64,000 nucleotides of DNA from Roseovarius pelagicus (GTDB lineage: Bacteria > Pseudomonadota > Alphaproteobacteria > Rhodobacterales > Rhodobacteraceae). Below the pieces are notes generated by a model. It was not told the origin of the DNA and ran no database searches. It worked only from the letters and a program-made list of their open reading frames with translations. The stretch lies in contig NZ_CP106738.1 of NCBI RefSeq assembly GCF_025639885.1, positions 3,100,001 through 3,164,000 of the forward strand, in the 5' to 3' direction. How positions within the stretch are numbered: the first letter of the stretch is position 1; each line of letters begins with the position of its first letter. A program made the position numbers and the translations under genes. This document shows positions 30,067 to 38,768 of this stretch, piece by piece.

Positions 30067-30654
30067 ATGTACGAAGTGATCGGAACCCGCGCCAGCCGTG
30101 CTCTGCGTGTCCTTTGGATGCTCGAAGAGATGAACGTCCCATATACTCACACAGCTTGTGCTGCTCGCAGTGACGCGGCGTTTGCGGCGAACCCGTCGGG
30201 AAAAATTCCAGCGATGCGGGTAGATGCTGAGCTGATCACCGATTCGGTCGCGATTATGACTTTCCTCGGGGACAAGCATTCGATGTTCACCCATCCGGCG
30301 GGCACCGTGCAACGTGCGCGGCAGGACGCGCTGACGCTTCAGATTCTCGATGACATCGACGGGGTACTCTGGGCGACGGCGCGGCATACGTTCATTTTGC
30401 CCGAAGAGCACCGGATACCGGCCATCAAGATACCGATGAAATGGGAGTATGCCCGTAATCTCGCACGTCTTTCCGTTGCGATGCAGGGGCCGTTTCTGAT
30501 GGGGGACGATATGACTATCCCCGACATGCTGCTGGCACATTGTATGCGGTGGGCAGAGGTCGCCAAGTTTCCTGATCCGGATGAAAAACTCGCTGATTTC
30601 AAAGCTCGGATGGAGGCCCGCGAGGCGTTTCAGCGCGCGGTGGCAATGCCGTGA
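30067..30654 (+). CDS. Glutathione S-transferase family protein
   Basis: A 195-residue GST. The N-terminal thioredoxin-like domain includes GTRASRALRVLWMLEEM and the cis-proline segment NPSGKIPAM. The helical domain has GDDMTIPDMLLAHCMRWAE, the usual GST N-capping box region. The start at 30067 has a CAGGAGA site. Its 3' end overlaps the convergent flavoprotein by 25 bases. Confidence 0.92.
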   Translation: MYEVIGTRASRALRVLWMLEEMNVPYTHTACAARSDAAFAANPSGKIPAMRVDAELITDSVAIMTFLGDKHSMFTHPAGTVQRARQDALTLQILDDIDGVLWATARHTFILPEEHRIPAIKIPMKWEYARNLARLSVAMQGPFLMGDDMTIPDMLLAHCMRWAEVAKFPDPDEKLADFKARMEAREAFQRAVAMP

Positions 30655-31808
30655 TCTGCTGTCCACCGGGCGGCGTGGCGTCCCGCCCATAGCCCTGTCG
30701 CCAGACAGGCCGTGATCAGGTAACCTCCAGTCGGTGCCTCCCAATCCAACATTTCGCCCGCCGCGAACGTACCGGGCCGGTCGCGTAGCATGAGCCCGTC
30801 ATCGAGCGTATCCCAGCGCAGCCCGCCGGCGGTCGAGATCGCCTGATCCATCGGCATTGGCCCTGCATGGCGGATTGGCAGAGCTTTGATCAATGGTGCA
30901 ATGTCATCGGGCAGGGGGCGGGCGAACTCCATCAATAGCGCCTGTTTCTCTGGCGTCAGTTTCAGCGATTTACGTAAATGGTTTCCAAGGCTGATCTTGC
31001 CACGTGGACGGGTCAACCGTTCACGAACACTGTCCACAGTAACATCGGGCATCAAGTCAATGGACAGCGCGGCGCCGTCGCGTATCGCTCGTGACACTTC
31101 GTAAACGCCGCCGCCCTCAATGCCGTGTTTCGTCAGGACAAATTCACCACGAGACACCGTGTCTCCGGCGTACAATGCTATCCCCTTGATCGCACGTCCC
31201 ATATACGGGCGCATATGGTCTGACCAAGCGATCTGAAATCCCATGTTCGCTGGCTGAAACGGGCTGGTTTGCCCCGGCAGATGTGCCGCCCATGCGCCAT
31301 TCGACCCAAGGCGCGCCCAACTGGCACCGCCGCAGGCCAACACGGTTACGACAGGGTTAAGCTGTACGAGGCCATTAGGGGTTTCTATCCGCACTTCCGG
31401 GCCGTCCCATCCATCCCAGCGCCAACGTCGATGCAATGTGACGCCCAGACCGTCGAGTCGCGCCAACCATGACCGCAGCAAAGGGGAGGCCTTCATCTTT
31501 TTGGGAAAGACCCGGCCGGTGGATCCGGTAAAGAGTTCCTGATTTAGCCCTTCGGCCCAACCCTGCGTTTCCGCCGGACCGAAGGCGCGCAACATCGGTT
31601 CCAGTGGGCCGGTATCCGCGCCAAAGGCCGCTAGGAATGTTTCTATTGGATCGGCTTTTGTCAGGTTCAGCCCGGACTTGCCCGCCATCAGGAATTTACG
31701 TGCTGGTGACGGTTTCGCCTCTGCAACCGTAACGCGCAGTCCAGCGCGGGCCATTGTTTCGGCTGCCATCAGGCCAGCTGGCCCGGCCCCGATAACGAGC
31801 GCGTCCAT
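30630..31808 (-). CDS. Flavoprotein of the HI0933/BaiN-like family
   Basis: A 392-residue NAD(P)/FAD-dependent oxidoreductase. It starts with an FAD-binding loop (ALVIGAGPAGLMAAETMARAG), followed by the family motif GKSGLNLTKADP. The C-terminal FAD contact is TFAAGEMLDWEAPTGGYLI. The substrate is not known for this TIGR03862-type group. It begins one base inside the end of the upstream mscS-like gene, so the two are co-transcribed. Confidence 0.88.
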   Translation of the reverse strand: MDALVIGAGPAGLMAAETMARAGLRVTVAEAKPSPARKFLMAGKSGLNLTKADPIETFLAAFGADTGPLEPMLRAFGPAETQGWAEGLNQELFTGSTGRVFPKKMKASPLLRSWLARLDGLGVTLHRRWRWDGWDGPEVRIETPNGLVQLNPVVTVLACGGASWARLGSNGAWAAHLPGQTSPFQPANMGFQIAWSDHMRPYMGRAIKGIALYAGDTVSRGEFVLTKHGIEGGGVYEVSRAIRDGAALSIDLMPDVTVDSVRERLTRPRGKISLGNHLRKSLKLTPEKQALLMEFARPLPDDIAPLIKALPIRHAGPMPMDQAISTAGGLRWDTLDDGLMLRDRPGTFAAGEMLDWEAPTGGYLITACLATGLWAGRHAARWTADHGIATAR

Positions 31809-33139
31809 TATCCAGCTCCGGTGGGGGTAGGTGGCAGACCTTTGTGATGCACGACACGTTGCGGGAAAGGAATCTCGATACCCTCAGCCTTGAGCGCGTT
31901 CCAGATCAGAAAGAGCACGTCGGAGGTATACTTGTTCTTGCCGTCATCCAAGCCGTTCACCCAAAACTCAACCGCGAATTCTACGCCGCTGTCGCCAAAG
32001 GCGCGCAGTTCGCAATCCGGCGGAAACGGTTCATCCAACACCTCGGGATGGGTGGATACGGCTTTTTCCACGATCTCGGGGATGATGTTGATGTCGACGT
32101 CATAGCTGACCGAAAAGGGTGCTTCGAACCGATTCGCACTGCCCTGATCGGAATAGTTGACGACACGGGTTGTGATGAAATCCTCGTTCGGGACCACGAT
32201 CCAACGACCATCGAATGTCTCCAGAATCATCGCGCGGGCCGTGGTCTTGACGATGGTACCTGCCTCGCCGCCGTCCAGCTCGACATAGTCCCCGACGGTC
32301 GCCTGACCTTCGAGCAAGAGGATCACGCCAGAGATGAAGTTCGCCGCGATTTTCTGTAGGCCGAACCCAAGGCCGACGCCAATGGCACCACCCAGCACAG
32401 CAAGGCTGGTGAGGCTGATGCCCATAATGTTCATCAAAACCAGAAACGCGACGCCAAAAATCGCGATCTCGGCAGCCTTGGCAGCCAATTGACGTGTGGC
32501 CGGGCGCATCTCTTCTTGGCCCTGAATGAATTCGCTGGACTGATCATTCGACCAGCGCCCGAACCAAAAGACGACACCGCCGACGATGACACCCTGAATG
32601 AGCCACATCAGGTCGAATGACATGTTGCCCAATGGCACGACCGTCGCGCGCAGCTGTGCCGTTAAATCGTCCAAAAGGCCGACAGCATAGAGCGCTGCAA
32701 CGGGAATGAGGATGAATTTACCCAAGAGGCGTAGAAACGGGTCGCGCAGAATATCGCGGACCAGAATGCGTATCGCGAGGAAGAGGAAAACGCGTTTGCC
32801 GAACGCGATCACCGCACCCGAACCAAAGAGTGAACGGGTGATGCTCTCGCCGATACCGGTAAAGGCATAAGCCAGCAGCGGCAGCACAAGCGGCACGAAG
32901 ATCAGTATAAAACGCCGCGCACGGGCGAGGATGTTCTGCTGCGCATCGGCTGGAGTCAGCAGTCGCCGGATCAGCGGTTTCAATTTGCGGCTAACCAACA
33001 TCGCGGCGAGATAGGCGGCAATGAGCAGCGCGAATTGTGACCATGCGGCAGGACTTAGCAGCCACCCTTCGGCCAATTCCCAACCTTGCGTAGCATAGGC
33101 GATTGCCCGATCCACGATCTCTGGCCGTTCGTCCATCAC
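31808..33139 (-). CDS. Mechanosensitive ion channel family protein (MscS type)
   Basis: A 443-residue membrane protein. Several hydrophobic helices occupy the N-terminal half, then comes the MscS pore helix and beta domain: LGGAIGVGLGFGLQKIAANFISG, GQATVGDYVEL and TRAMILETFDGRWIVVPNEDFI. It acts as a turgor-release channel in the inner membrane. Overlap with the flavoprotein start suggests a two-gene unit. Confidence 0.93.
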   Translation of the reverse strand: MMDERPEIVDRAIAYATQGWELAEGWLLSPAAWSQFALLIAAYLAAMLVSRKLKPLIRRLLTPADAQQNILARARRFILIFVPLVLPLLAYAFTGIGESITRSLFGSGAVIAFGKRVFLFLAIRILVRDILRDPFLRLLGKFILIPVAALYAVGLLDDLTAQLRATVVPLGNMSFDLMWLIQGVIVGGVVFWFGRWSNDQSSEFIQGQEEMRPATRQLAAKAAEIAIFGVAFLVLMNIMGISLTSLAVLGGAIGVGLGFGLQKIAANFISGVILLLEGQATVGDYVELDGGEAGTIVKTTARAMILETFDGRWIVVPNEDFITTRVVNYSDQGSANRFEAPFSVSYDVDINIIPEIVEKAVSTHPEVLDEPFPPDCELRAFGDSGVEFAVEFWVNGLDDGKNKYTSDVLFLIWNALKAEGIEIPFPQRVVHHKGLPPTPTGAG

Positions 33140-33233
33140 TTGCCTCTTGCCTGTGCGATCTGTGTGCTCATTCTCTTGCCCGTTACCACCTCGGGGATCA
33201 AGAATTAGACGCAGCGCAGCCCGACTTCGCCAC

Positions 33234-34268
33234 TCAGTGGTTGCGCACCGCGTCGATCATCCGTTGCACATTATCAGGGTTGGCATCCGGTGTGATACCG
33301 TGACCGAGGTTGAAGATATGCGGCCCACCGCGCAGCGCGTCAACGATTCGGCGGGTTTCGCGAACCAGCGCATCACCCCCGGTGACCATATGCGATGAGG
33401 CCAGATTCCCCTGCACGCAACCGTCGACCTGTACGTTTGCCGCCACCCATTCGGCACTCACTGAATTGTCGATGGCTACGCAATCGGCACCTGTCTCATT
33501 GGCAAAGCCGACGTATTTATCACCCGCCTCGCGGGGGAAGGCGATGATGGGCGTATCCGGGTGGCGTGCCTTCAGGGCAGTGATGATCTCTTTGGCGGGT
33601 GCGATTGCGTATCGGTCGAAATCATTACCCTTGAGCGACCCGGCCCAACTGTCGAAGAGTTTCACCACTTCGGCGCCGGCGTCTATCTGGGCCGAGAGGT
33701 ATTCGATTGTGGCCTTGGTCAAACGGTCCATCAGCCCGCCGAATACTTCTGGCTGAGAATGTTTCAGGGCGTGCGCCGGTCCCTGATTCGGTGTGCCGCG
33801 ACCGGCGAGCATGTAGGTTGCCACAGTCCATGGCGCACCGGCGAACCCGATCAATGTCGTCTCGGCGGGCAGCGCGCTCGTCAGGTTGCGCAACGTCTGA
33901 TAGATCGGGCCGAGAGTTTCATGGATGTCATCCGGGCTGCGCAACTGTGCCAGATCGTCAGCGTTGTCGATCGTGGACAGACGCGGCCCCTCGCCGGTGA
34001 CGAACCACAAGTCTAGCCCCAGTGCCTGCGGGATCAGCAGGATATCTGCAAAGAGGATGGCGGCGTCGAATCCGTAGCGCCGGATCGGCTGCAATGTGAC
34101 TTCGGTTGCCAGATCGCTATTGTAACACAGCGACAGGAAATCGCCCGCTTGGGCACGCGTCGCACGATACTCTGGCAGGTAGCGACCTGCCTGACGCATC
34201 ATCCAGATCGGTGGGGTTGGCAATGTCTCGCCCGCCAACGCGCGCAGGATCGTCTTGTCTTTGGCCAT
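33234..34268 (-). CDS. hemE: Uroporphyrinogen decarboxylase
   Basis: Converts uroporphyrinogen III to coproporphyrinogen III. 344 residues. The N-terminal signature [16 protein letters not shown] carries the substrate-binding arginines, followed by [12 protein letters not shown] and [14 protein letters not shown]. hemC is divergent across 93 bases, so two steps of haem synthesis share a promoter region. Confidence 0.97.
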   Translation of the reverse strand: MAKDKTILRALAGETLPTPPIWMMRQAGRYLPEYRATRAQAGDFLSLCYNSDLATEVTLQPIRRYGFDAAILFADILLIPQALGLDLWFVTGEGPRLSTIDNADDLAQLRSPDDIHETLGPIYQTLRNLTSALPAETTLIGFAGAPWTVATYMLAGRGTPNQGPAHALKHSQPEVFGGLMDRLTKATIEYLSAQIDAGAEVVKLFDSWAGSLKGNDFDRYAIAPAKEIITALKARHPDTPIIAFPREAGDKYVGFANETGADCVAIDNSVSAEWVAANVQVDGCVQGNLASSHMVTGGDALVRETRRIVDALRGGPHIFNLGHGITPDANPDNVQRMIDAVRNH

Positions 34269-34361
34269 GGTGCGGTCCTCCTGCGGGGTTCGTCCCCCTG
34301 CGGGCGCTGGATGTCAACCCTGATGCTTGCACCGCCCGCGCGGTGCCACTAGACCGTTTGC

Positions 34362-35309
34362 ATGAGATTGAAACTGCCCACACCTTCGGCCCCGATGAGA
34401 TTGGGAACGCGCGGCTCTCCGCTCGCACTTGCGCAGGCGTATGAGACGCGTGCGCGGCTAAGTGCGGCGTTCGATGTTCCGAGTGAAGCGTTTGAAATCG
34501 TTGTGATAAAGACCACTGGCGACCGGATAGTCGATCGTCCTCTGAAGGAGCTTGGCGGGAAGGGGCTTTTTACCCGCGAAATCGAGCAGGCGCTGCTGCA
34601 AGGTGGCATTGATCTGGCCGTGCATTCGATGAAGGATATGCCGGTTTTGCAGCCCGGTGGGCTGCTATTGGACACCTATCTGCCGCGTGAGGACGTACGT
34701 GACGCATTTGTCGCACCCCATGCCACTGGGTTGGGCGATCTGGAGCCGGGCGCCAAAGTGGGCAGTTCATCGCTACGTCGCCGTGCACAGGTACTGGTGA
34801 AATATCCGCATCTGGAAGTAGTCGAGTTTCGCGGTAACGTACAAACCCGACTGAAGAAGCTGAACGACGAGGTTGCCGCTTGTACCTTTCTTGCTGTCGC
34901 GGGCCTGAACCGGCTGGGGCGCTCGGACGTTATCACGGCCGCGATTGAGCCAGAGGTGATGCTGCCTGCCGTGGCGCAAGGCGCGATCGGCATCGAACGA
35001 CGCGAAGATGATCAACGCGCCGCTGCCATGCTGGAAGCGATCCACGATACGGCCACCGGACAACGGCTCGCGGCGGAACGCGCATTCCTGACCGCGCTTG
35101 ACGGTTCGTGCGAGACGCCGATTGCCGGGCTGGCTGATCTGGACGGCGGCACCTTGCGGTTGCGCGGTGAAGTTCTGCGCCCCGATGGATCAGAGAACCT
35201 GACGGATGACCGCACCGCGCCTATTGAGGATGGTGCCGAACTGGGCCGTGAAATGGCGCATGACCTGCTGGATCGGGCCGGGCCGGGGTTCTTTGACTGG
35301 CGGAAGTAG
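34362..35309 (+). CDS. hemC: Hydroxymethylbilane synthase
   Basis: Polymerises four porphobilinogens into hydroxymethylbilane. 315 residues. It has the N-terminal RLGTRGSPLALAQAYE, the active-site region VHSMKDMP and the conserved cysteine for the dipyrromethane cofactor in LDGSCETPIAG. A second ATG at 34395 exists, but the longer start matches the usual length. It is divergent from hemE. Confidence 0.97.
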   Translation: MRLKLPTPSAPMRLGTRGSPLALAQAYETRARLSAAFDVPSEAFEIVVIKTTGDRIVDRPLKELGGKGLFTREIEQALLQGGIDLAVHSMKDMPVLQPGGLLLDTYLPREDVRDAFVAPHATGLGDLEPGAKVGSSSLRRRAQVLVKYPHLEVVEFRGNVQTRLKKLNDEVAACTFLAVAGLNRLGRSDVITAAIEPEVMLPAVAQGAIGIERREDDQRAAAMLEAIHDTATGQRLAAERAFLTALDGSCETPIAGLADLDGGTLRLRGEVLRPDGSENLTDDRTAPIEDGAELGREMAHDLLDRAGPGFFDWRK

Positions 35310-35403
35310 CGCCAGCCGGGACCTGCCAATCGAGTATTTTAAGAATGTTGAAAGCAGCAAGGCAGTGCTGGACCGTGCGGCGCGCTTCGGCTAGTCGGGC
35401 GGG

Positions 35404-36051
35404 ATGAGTAACGAATACACCCCGCCTGATGTGCCTTTGTCGGTCTTGCATGCCGATCACGAGATCGTCGTGCTGGACAAGCCTGAAGGCCTGTTGTCAG
35501 TGCCCGGAAAGGGCGAGCATCTGTCCGATTGTCTGCTCAGCCGGGTGCAGGATGCGTTTCCGACGGCATTGTTGGTGCATCGGCTGGACAGGGATACTTC
35601 GGGGGTCATGGTTTTTGGTCTGACGCCCCATGCACAGCGGCATCTGGGGTTGCAGTTCGAGAAGCGCTATGTGCGCAAGAGTTATGTTGCGCGCGTGTTC
35701 GGGCGGATGGAGCCCAAGACCGGCACGGTGGATTTGCCGTTGATCGTGGACTGGCCAAACCGGCCACGCCAGATGGTTTGCCATGAAACAGGACGCGCGG
35801 CGCAGACAGACTGGCGGGTGTTGCGCGCCAGTGAGGCAGAGACACGGGTACGTTTGATGCCCAAGACCGGGCGCAGCCACCAATTGCGTGTGCATATGCT
35901 GGCGATGGGGCATCCTATTCTGGGCGATCCGTTCTATGCGGAGGGGGGCGCGCGTGCGCATCCGCGACTGATGTTGCATTCCGAAGAGCTGAGGCTGAAG
36001 CATCCCGATGGAGGGCGCGGCATGAGTTTCCGTGCCAAGGCGCCGTTCTGA
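35404..36051 (+). CDS. RluA-type pseudouridine synthase
   Basis: Isomerises specific uridines in rRNA or tRNA. A compact 215-residue catalytic domain without an S4 domain, as in RluA. The catalytic aspartate is in HRLDRDTSGVMVF. KRYVRKSYVA and GRSHQLRVHMLAMGHPILGD are other family motifs. The site specificity cannot be read from sequence alone. It converges on the kinase-like gene with a three-base gap. Confidence 0.92.
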   Translation: MSNEYTPPDVPLSVLHADHEIVVLDKPEGLLSVPGKGEHLSDCLLSRVQDAFPTALLVHRLDRDTSGVMVFGLTPHAQRHLGLQFEKRYVRKSYVARVFGRMEPKTGTVDLPLIVDWPNRPRQMVCHETGRAAQTDWRVLRASEAETRVRLMPKTGRSHQLRVHMLAMGHPILGDPFYAEGGARAHPRLMLHSEELRLKHPDGGRGMSFRAKAPF

Positions 36052-36054
36052 GCG

Positions 36055-37095
36055 TTACCGCGAACGGTCGGTCAGGTTGAGGCGACTGGCGATGATCGGT
36101 CGTAGCACGGTGGCGAGTTCAGAGTCGGCAGCTATCAACATTTGCAACTCGTCCAGACGGTTTGCGGCGATCAGATGCAGGACGTCCTCGCGGGGCGCGC
36201 CGTCCTTTGTACGTGGCAGAGCGGCGAGTGTCTGGATCAGTTCGGGCCGTGGGGAAGGGGCGAGTTCTGCGACGGCCTCTGTGCTGAGCGTCGTTTCGAC
36301 GAAAGCGTAGAGGCCCACCCCTTTGGCCGGCAGCGCGTAGGTGGCCAGTGCCACGTCGGTGATCTGGGGATGGGCGAGCAGGGCGGCGCAGAGTGCCGGG
36401 CCATCACGGGTGATGCGGTCTTCGGTGCCCTCACCGTCGGACCAGTTCATCAGGCGGCGGGTAATGAAATTGTAGGCCGGTTTGGCTGTTGCCATCCAAA
36501 TACGCGCTGGCAGTGCCTTTTGCGCCAGCATTGCATGTTCTGATGGGGTCAGCAGATCGGGCGCGTAGGCTCGTTTTTGTTTCAGCAGATGGCGCAGGTC
36601 CTCTCGGGCCATCACGCGAAAGAGACGTCCGCGACGGTGATGGACCGAAGCAAGCTGAAAGTCGATCACTGCCGCGCGCCCGTCCGGCGTCATCAGCCAG
36701 TTTTGCGGCTTGGCGATGTCGTTATGCGTCACTCCGGCGCGGCGCATTTCGCGCAAGAGACGCCGCGCGTCGCGATACCAAGCGGCGCTGGCTGGTTTGG
36801 CCAGATGCAGGGGGGTGCCGCGCGTCCAGCTACGCAACAGGCCGGTGCGGTCTACCCGGATCAGTACTGGCGTACCGTCGATCCCCTGCACGGCACGCAG
36901 CCCTTTGATCTCTTTGCGGGCCAGTGCCCAGGCAATGGGGCGCGCACAAAACGGCACACCATCCAGTTTACGCAACACCACGGGAAAATCAGGAATGCCA
37001 GCTAGATGGCCCGAGATGGTCTCGGAAAAAATATCGCGCTTGTGCACGGTCTCGCTCACAAAGGGCGCATCGACTATATCAGGCGGCAGGTTCAT
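36055..37095 (-). CDS. Kinase-like protein fused to an AMP-binding-enzyme C-terminal-like domain
   Basis: A 346-residue protein. The N-terminal two thirds resemble small atypical kinases of the RIO/LPS-kinase type: the catalytic loop is THNDIAKPQNWLM (D and N of H-x-D-x-x-x-x-N) and VIDFQLAS takes the DFG place. A classic glycine-rich loop is not obvious. From about residue 225 the sequence resembles the mobile C-terminal domain of acyl-CoA synthetases (LLAHPQITDVALATY, LYAFVET, LAALPRTKDGAPREDVL). The usual catalytic lysine after the glycine is replaced (GAPRE instead of GKxxR). It lies 45 bases downstream of a GT11 gene, so a role in modifying a surface glycan or lipid is possible but unproven. 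Confidence 0.7.
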   Translation of the reverse strand: MNLPPDIVDAPFVSETVHKRDIFSETISGHLAGIPDFPVVLRKLDGVPFCARPIAWALARKEIKGLRAVQGIDGTPVLIRVDRTGLLRSWTRGTPLHLAKPASAAWYRDARRLLREMRRAGVTHNDIAKPQNWLMTPDGRAAVIDFQLASVHHRRGRLFRVMAREDLRHLLKQKRAYAPDLLTPSEHAMLAQKALPARIWMATAKPAYNFITRRLMNWSDGEGTEDRITRDGPALCAALLAHPQITDVALATYALPAKGVGLYAFVETTLSTEAVAELAPSPRPELIQTLAALPRTKDGAPREDVLHLIAANRLDELQMLIAADSELATVLRPIIASRLNLTDRSR

Positions 37096-37140
37096 GCGCT
37101 TCTCTTAATGTGTTTACGAACGGCGGCAAAGCATGCTTGG

Positions 37141-37989
37141 TCAGAGCCGCACCCATTCTGGCGGGCAGAGGTCGGGGTTGTGCAGCTTGTCCTTGGCGAA
37201 CCATGCGGCGGGGGCAATGACTGTCTTGTTGGGCTGTGGATTTAGCCATGCGCCCCACCATGAAAAGGTTGAATTGGCGATGATGTTGTGAGTGCACCGC
37301 GCCATCAGGGCCATGTCGAAGTGACCCGTCGTTTCGTCGTTGAGATCGACAATCACCGTTTCTTGCCCAAGGTCGAGATTGTCGCGTGCCCAATTGGGGT
37401 CATTGGAAAAGACAAAGCATGTCAGGGGCTGGGCAGCATTTTCGGCGATGCAGGATACCGCGCGACGGTAGTAGTCGGGCGGACAGGCGGCGTAGCTATC
37501 ACCGGCAATGTAGTCACCTCGACGCACATGTAGGGACACGGGCATGGCGGCTGTGGCAATCCGGGCGGCCATGTCGGTGTTTTTTGCGTCTAGCGATGAG
37601 GTGAACATAAGATCACGGCGTAGTTGTCCGGCGATGGGCGCAAAATATCGTGGCGATTGCCAATAACCATGCAGGTAGATGCCGCGCGGCAGATCGAAAA
37701 ATGATGGATCGAATCCGAGGCCACGTTCGCGGTAAAACCGGGGTACCCGGCCAAAATTGCGCCAGAGCGCATAACGCAGGACGCCATCAGCTTTGACAGG
37801 TGGCAGGCGTATCTCGCGCGCGAACCGCGCATGGCCAAAATGCGCGAAACAGTCGCCCCGATTATGGCTACCGGCCACATAACGCGAGTCGATTGCCAAT
37901 TCGCAGCCCAGATGATCGGCCAGCGCCCGCCCGGCGGCATATTGAAAGAGCTGGTTGCCCGCCCCGCCGAACAGGCGGGTCGTAATCAT
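37141..37989 (-). CDS. Glycosyltransferase family 11 (alpha-1,2-fucosyltransferase-like)
   Basis: About 282 residues. It has the GT11 signatures: the N-terminal RLFGGAGNQLFQYAAGRALA, the central SLHVRRGDYI (GDP-fucose-binding H-x-R-R-G-D) and ANSTFSWWGAWL near the end. The start at 37989 has a CGGAG site and begins exactly at the family's first strand. ATGs at 38013 and 38016 would overlap the upstream GT25 stop. It belongs to a minus-strand run GT25-GT11-kinase-like. Confidence 0.9.
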   Translation of the reverse strand: MITTRLFGGAGNQLFQYAAGRALADHLGCELAIDSRYVAGSHNRGDCFAHFGHARFAREIRLPPVKADGVLRYALWRNFGRVPRFYRERGLGFDPSFFDLPRGIYLHGYWQSPRYFAPIAGQLRRDLMFTSSLDAKNTDMAARIATAAMPVSLHVRRGDYIAGDSYAACPPDYYRRAVSCIAENAAQPLTCFVFSNDPNWARDNLDLGQETVIVDLNDETTGHFDMALMARCTHNIIANSTFSWWGAWLNPQPNKTVIAPAAWFAKDKLHNPDLCPPEWVRL

Positions 37990-38005
37990 GCGCTCCGGAT
38001 CAGAC

Positions 38006-38758
38006 TCATTCATCATGTGATACTGGCGTAGGTGTCTTGCGCGAGATACGTCGCACGGCGGCGCGGTAGCGTGCGCGGGCAACTTCGCGCCGTGCCTTCT
38101 CCCACAGTGTTTTATCTGCGCTCTGGATGGTCGACCCGTCGAGCTGATCTGCAATTTCCAGCACGCCGGAGGGTGTGATCATTGCCGGTTTCAGCCCTGT
38201 GTGCCAGAAACTCTGGACATATGTATCGACGGGCCGATCGAATGGATCGGATCGCGCCAGCAATTGCGCCGCAGCGGTTCTGCTGACAACTTGAGCGGTG
38301 GTCCGCAGGCCGGCCACCTCTGGCAAAACCAGCGCACAAGGGCCGTTTTTGTCGATCAGGCGGCTGGGCCCGCGCGGCGCACGTGTTTGTAGTTGGATAT
38401 AGCCAAGGTCATGGACGTGCTCGGTGGCCAGTGCCATCGCCTGCTGGAACAGCGGCAGATCCAATCCTGCATCATCTTCGATGATCAGGGCGGCGTCTTC
38501 GCTACGGTCCTGCATGTCGGCCCAGATTTGCCGGTGGCTGAGAAAGCAGCCGATCTCGCCTGTGCGTAGGGCAAAGGGGTAGGCGGGTTCACAGAGGTCT
38601 GCGCCATAGCTCTGGTTCAGATCCGTTGATGACATCGCGGCGCCATCGACGGCGGGCCAGATACTTCCGGCCACACCGCAGTTTCGTAGCAAATCGCGCG
38701 CGTTCTGGCGCCGTTTTTCGGCACGTAACAAGTGCAGAACGTAGACGCGCATCGCCAT
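38006..38758 (-). CDS. Glycosyltransferase family 25 protein
   Basis: A 250-residue protein of the LPS-biosynthesis GT25 group. The N-terminus (MRVYVLHLLRAEKRRQNA) is the usual GT25 opening. GEIGCFLSHRQIW and the metal-binding ALIIEDDAGLD follow. It probably transfers a galactose-type sugar to LPS or a capsule. It is upstream of GT11 on the same strand and ten bases after the aldehyde dehydrogenase coding region ends. Confidence 0.88.
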   Translation of the reverse strand: MAMRVYVLHLLRAEKRRQNARDLLRNCGVAGSIWPAVDGAAMSSTDLNQSYGADLCEPAYPFALRTGEIGCFLSHRQIWADMQDRSEDAALIIEDDAGLDLPLFQQAMALATEHVHDLGYIQLQTRAPRGPSRLIDKNGPCALVLPEVAGLRTTAQVVSRTAAAQLLARSDPFDRPVDTYVQSFWHTGLKPAMITPSGVLEIADQLDGSTIQSADKTLWEKARREVARARYRAAVRRISRKTPTPVSHDE

Positions 38759-38768
38759 GGCAGATGCC

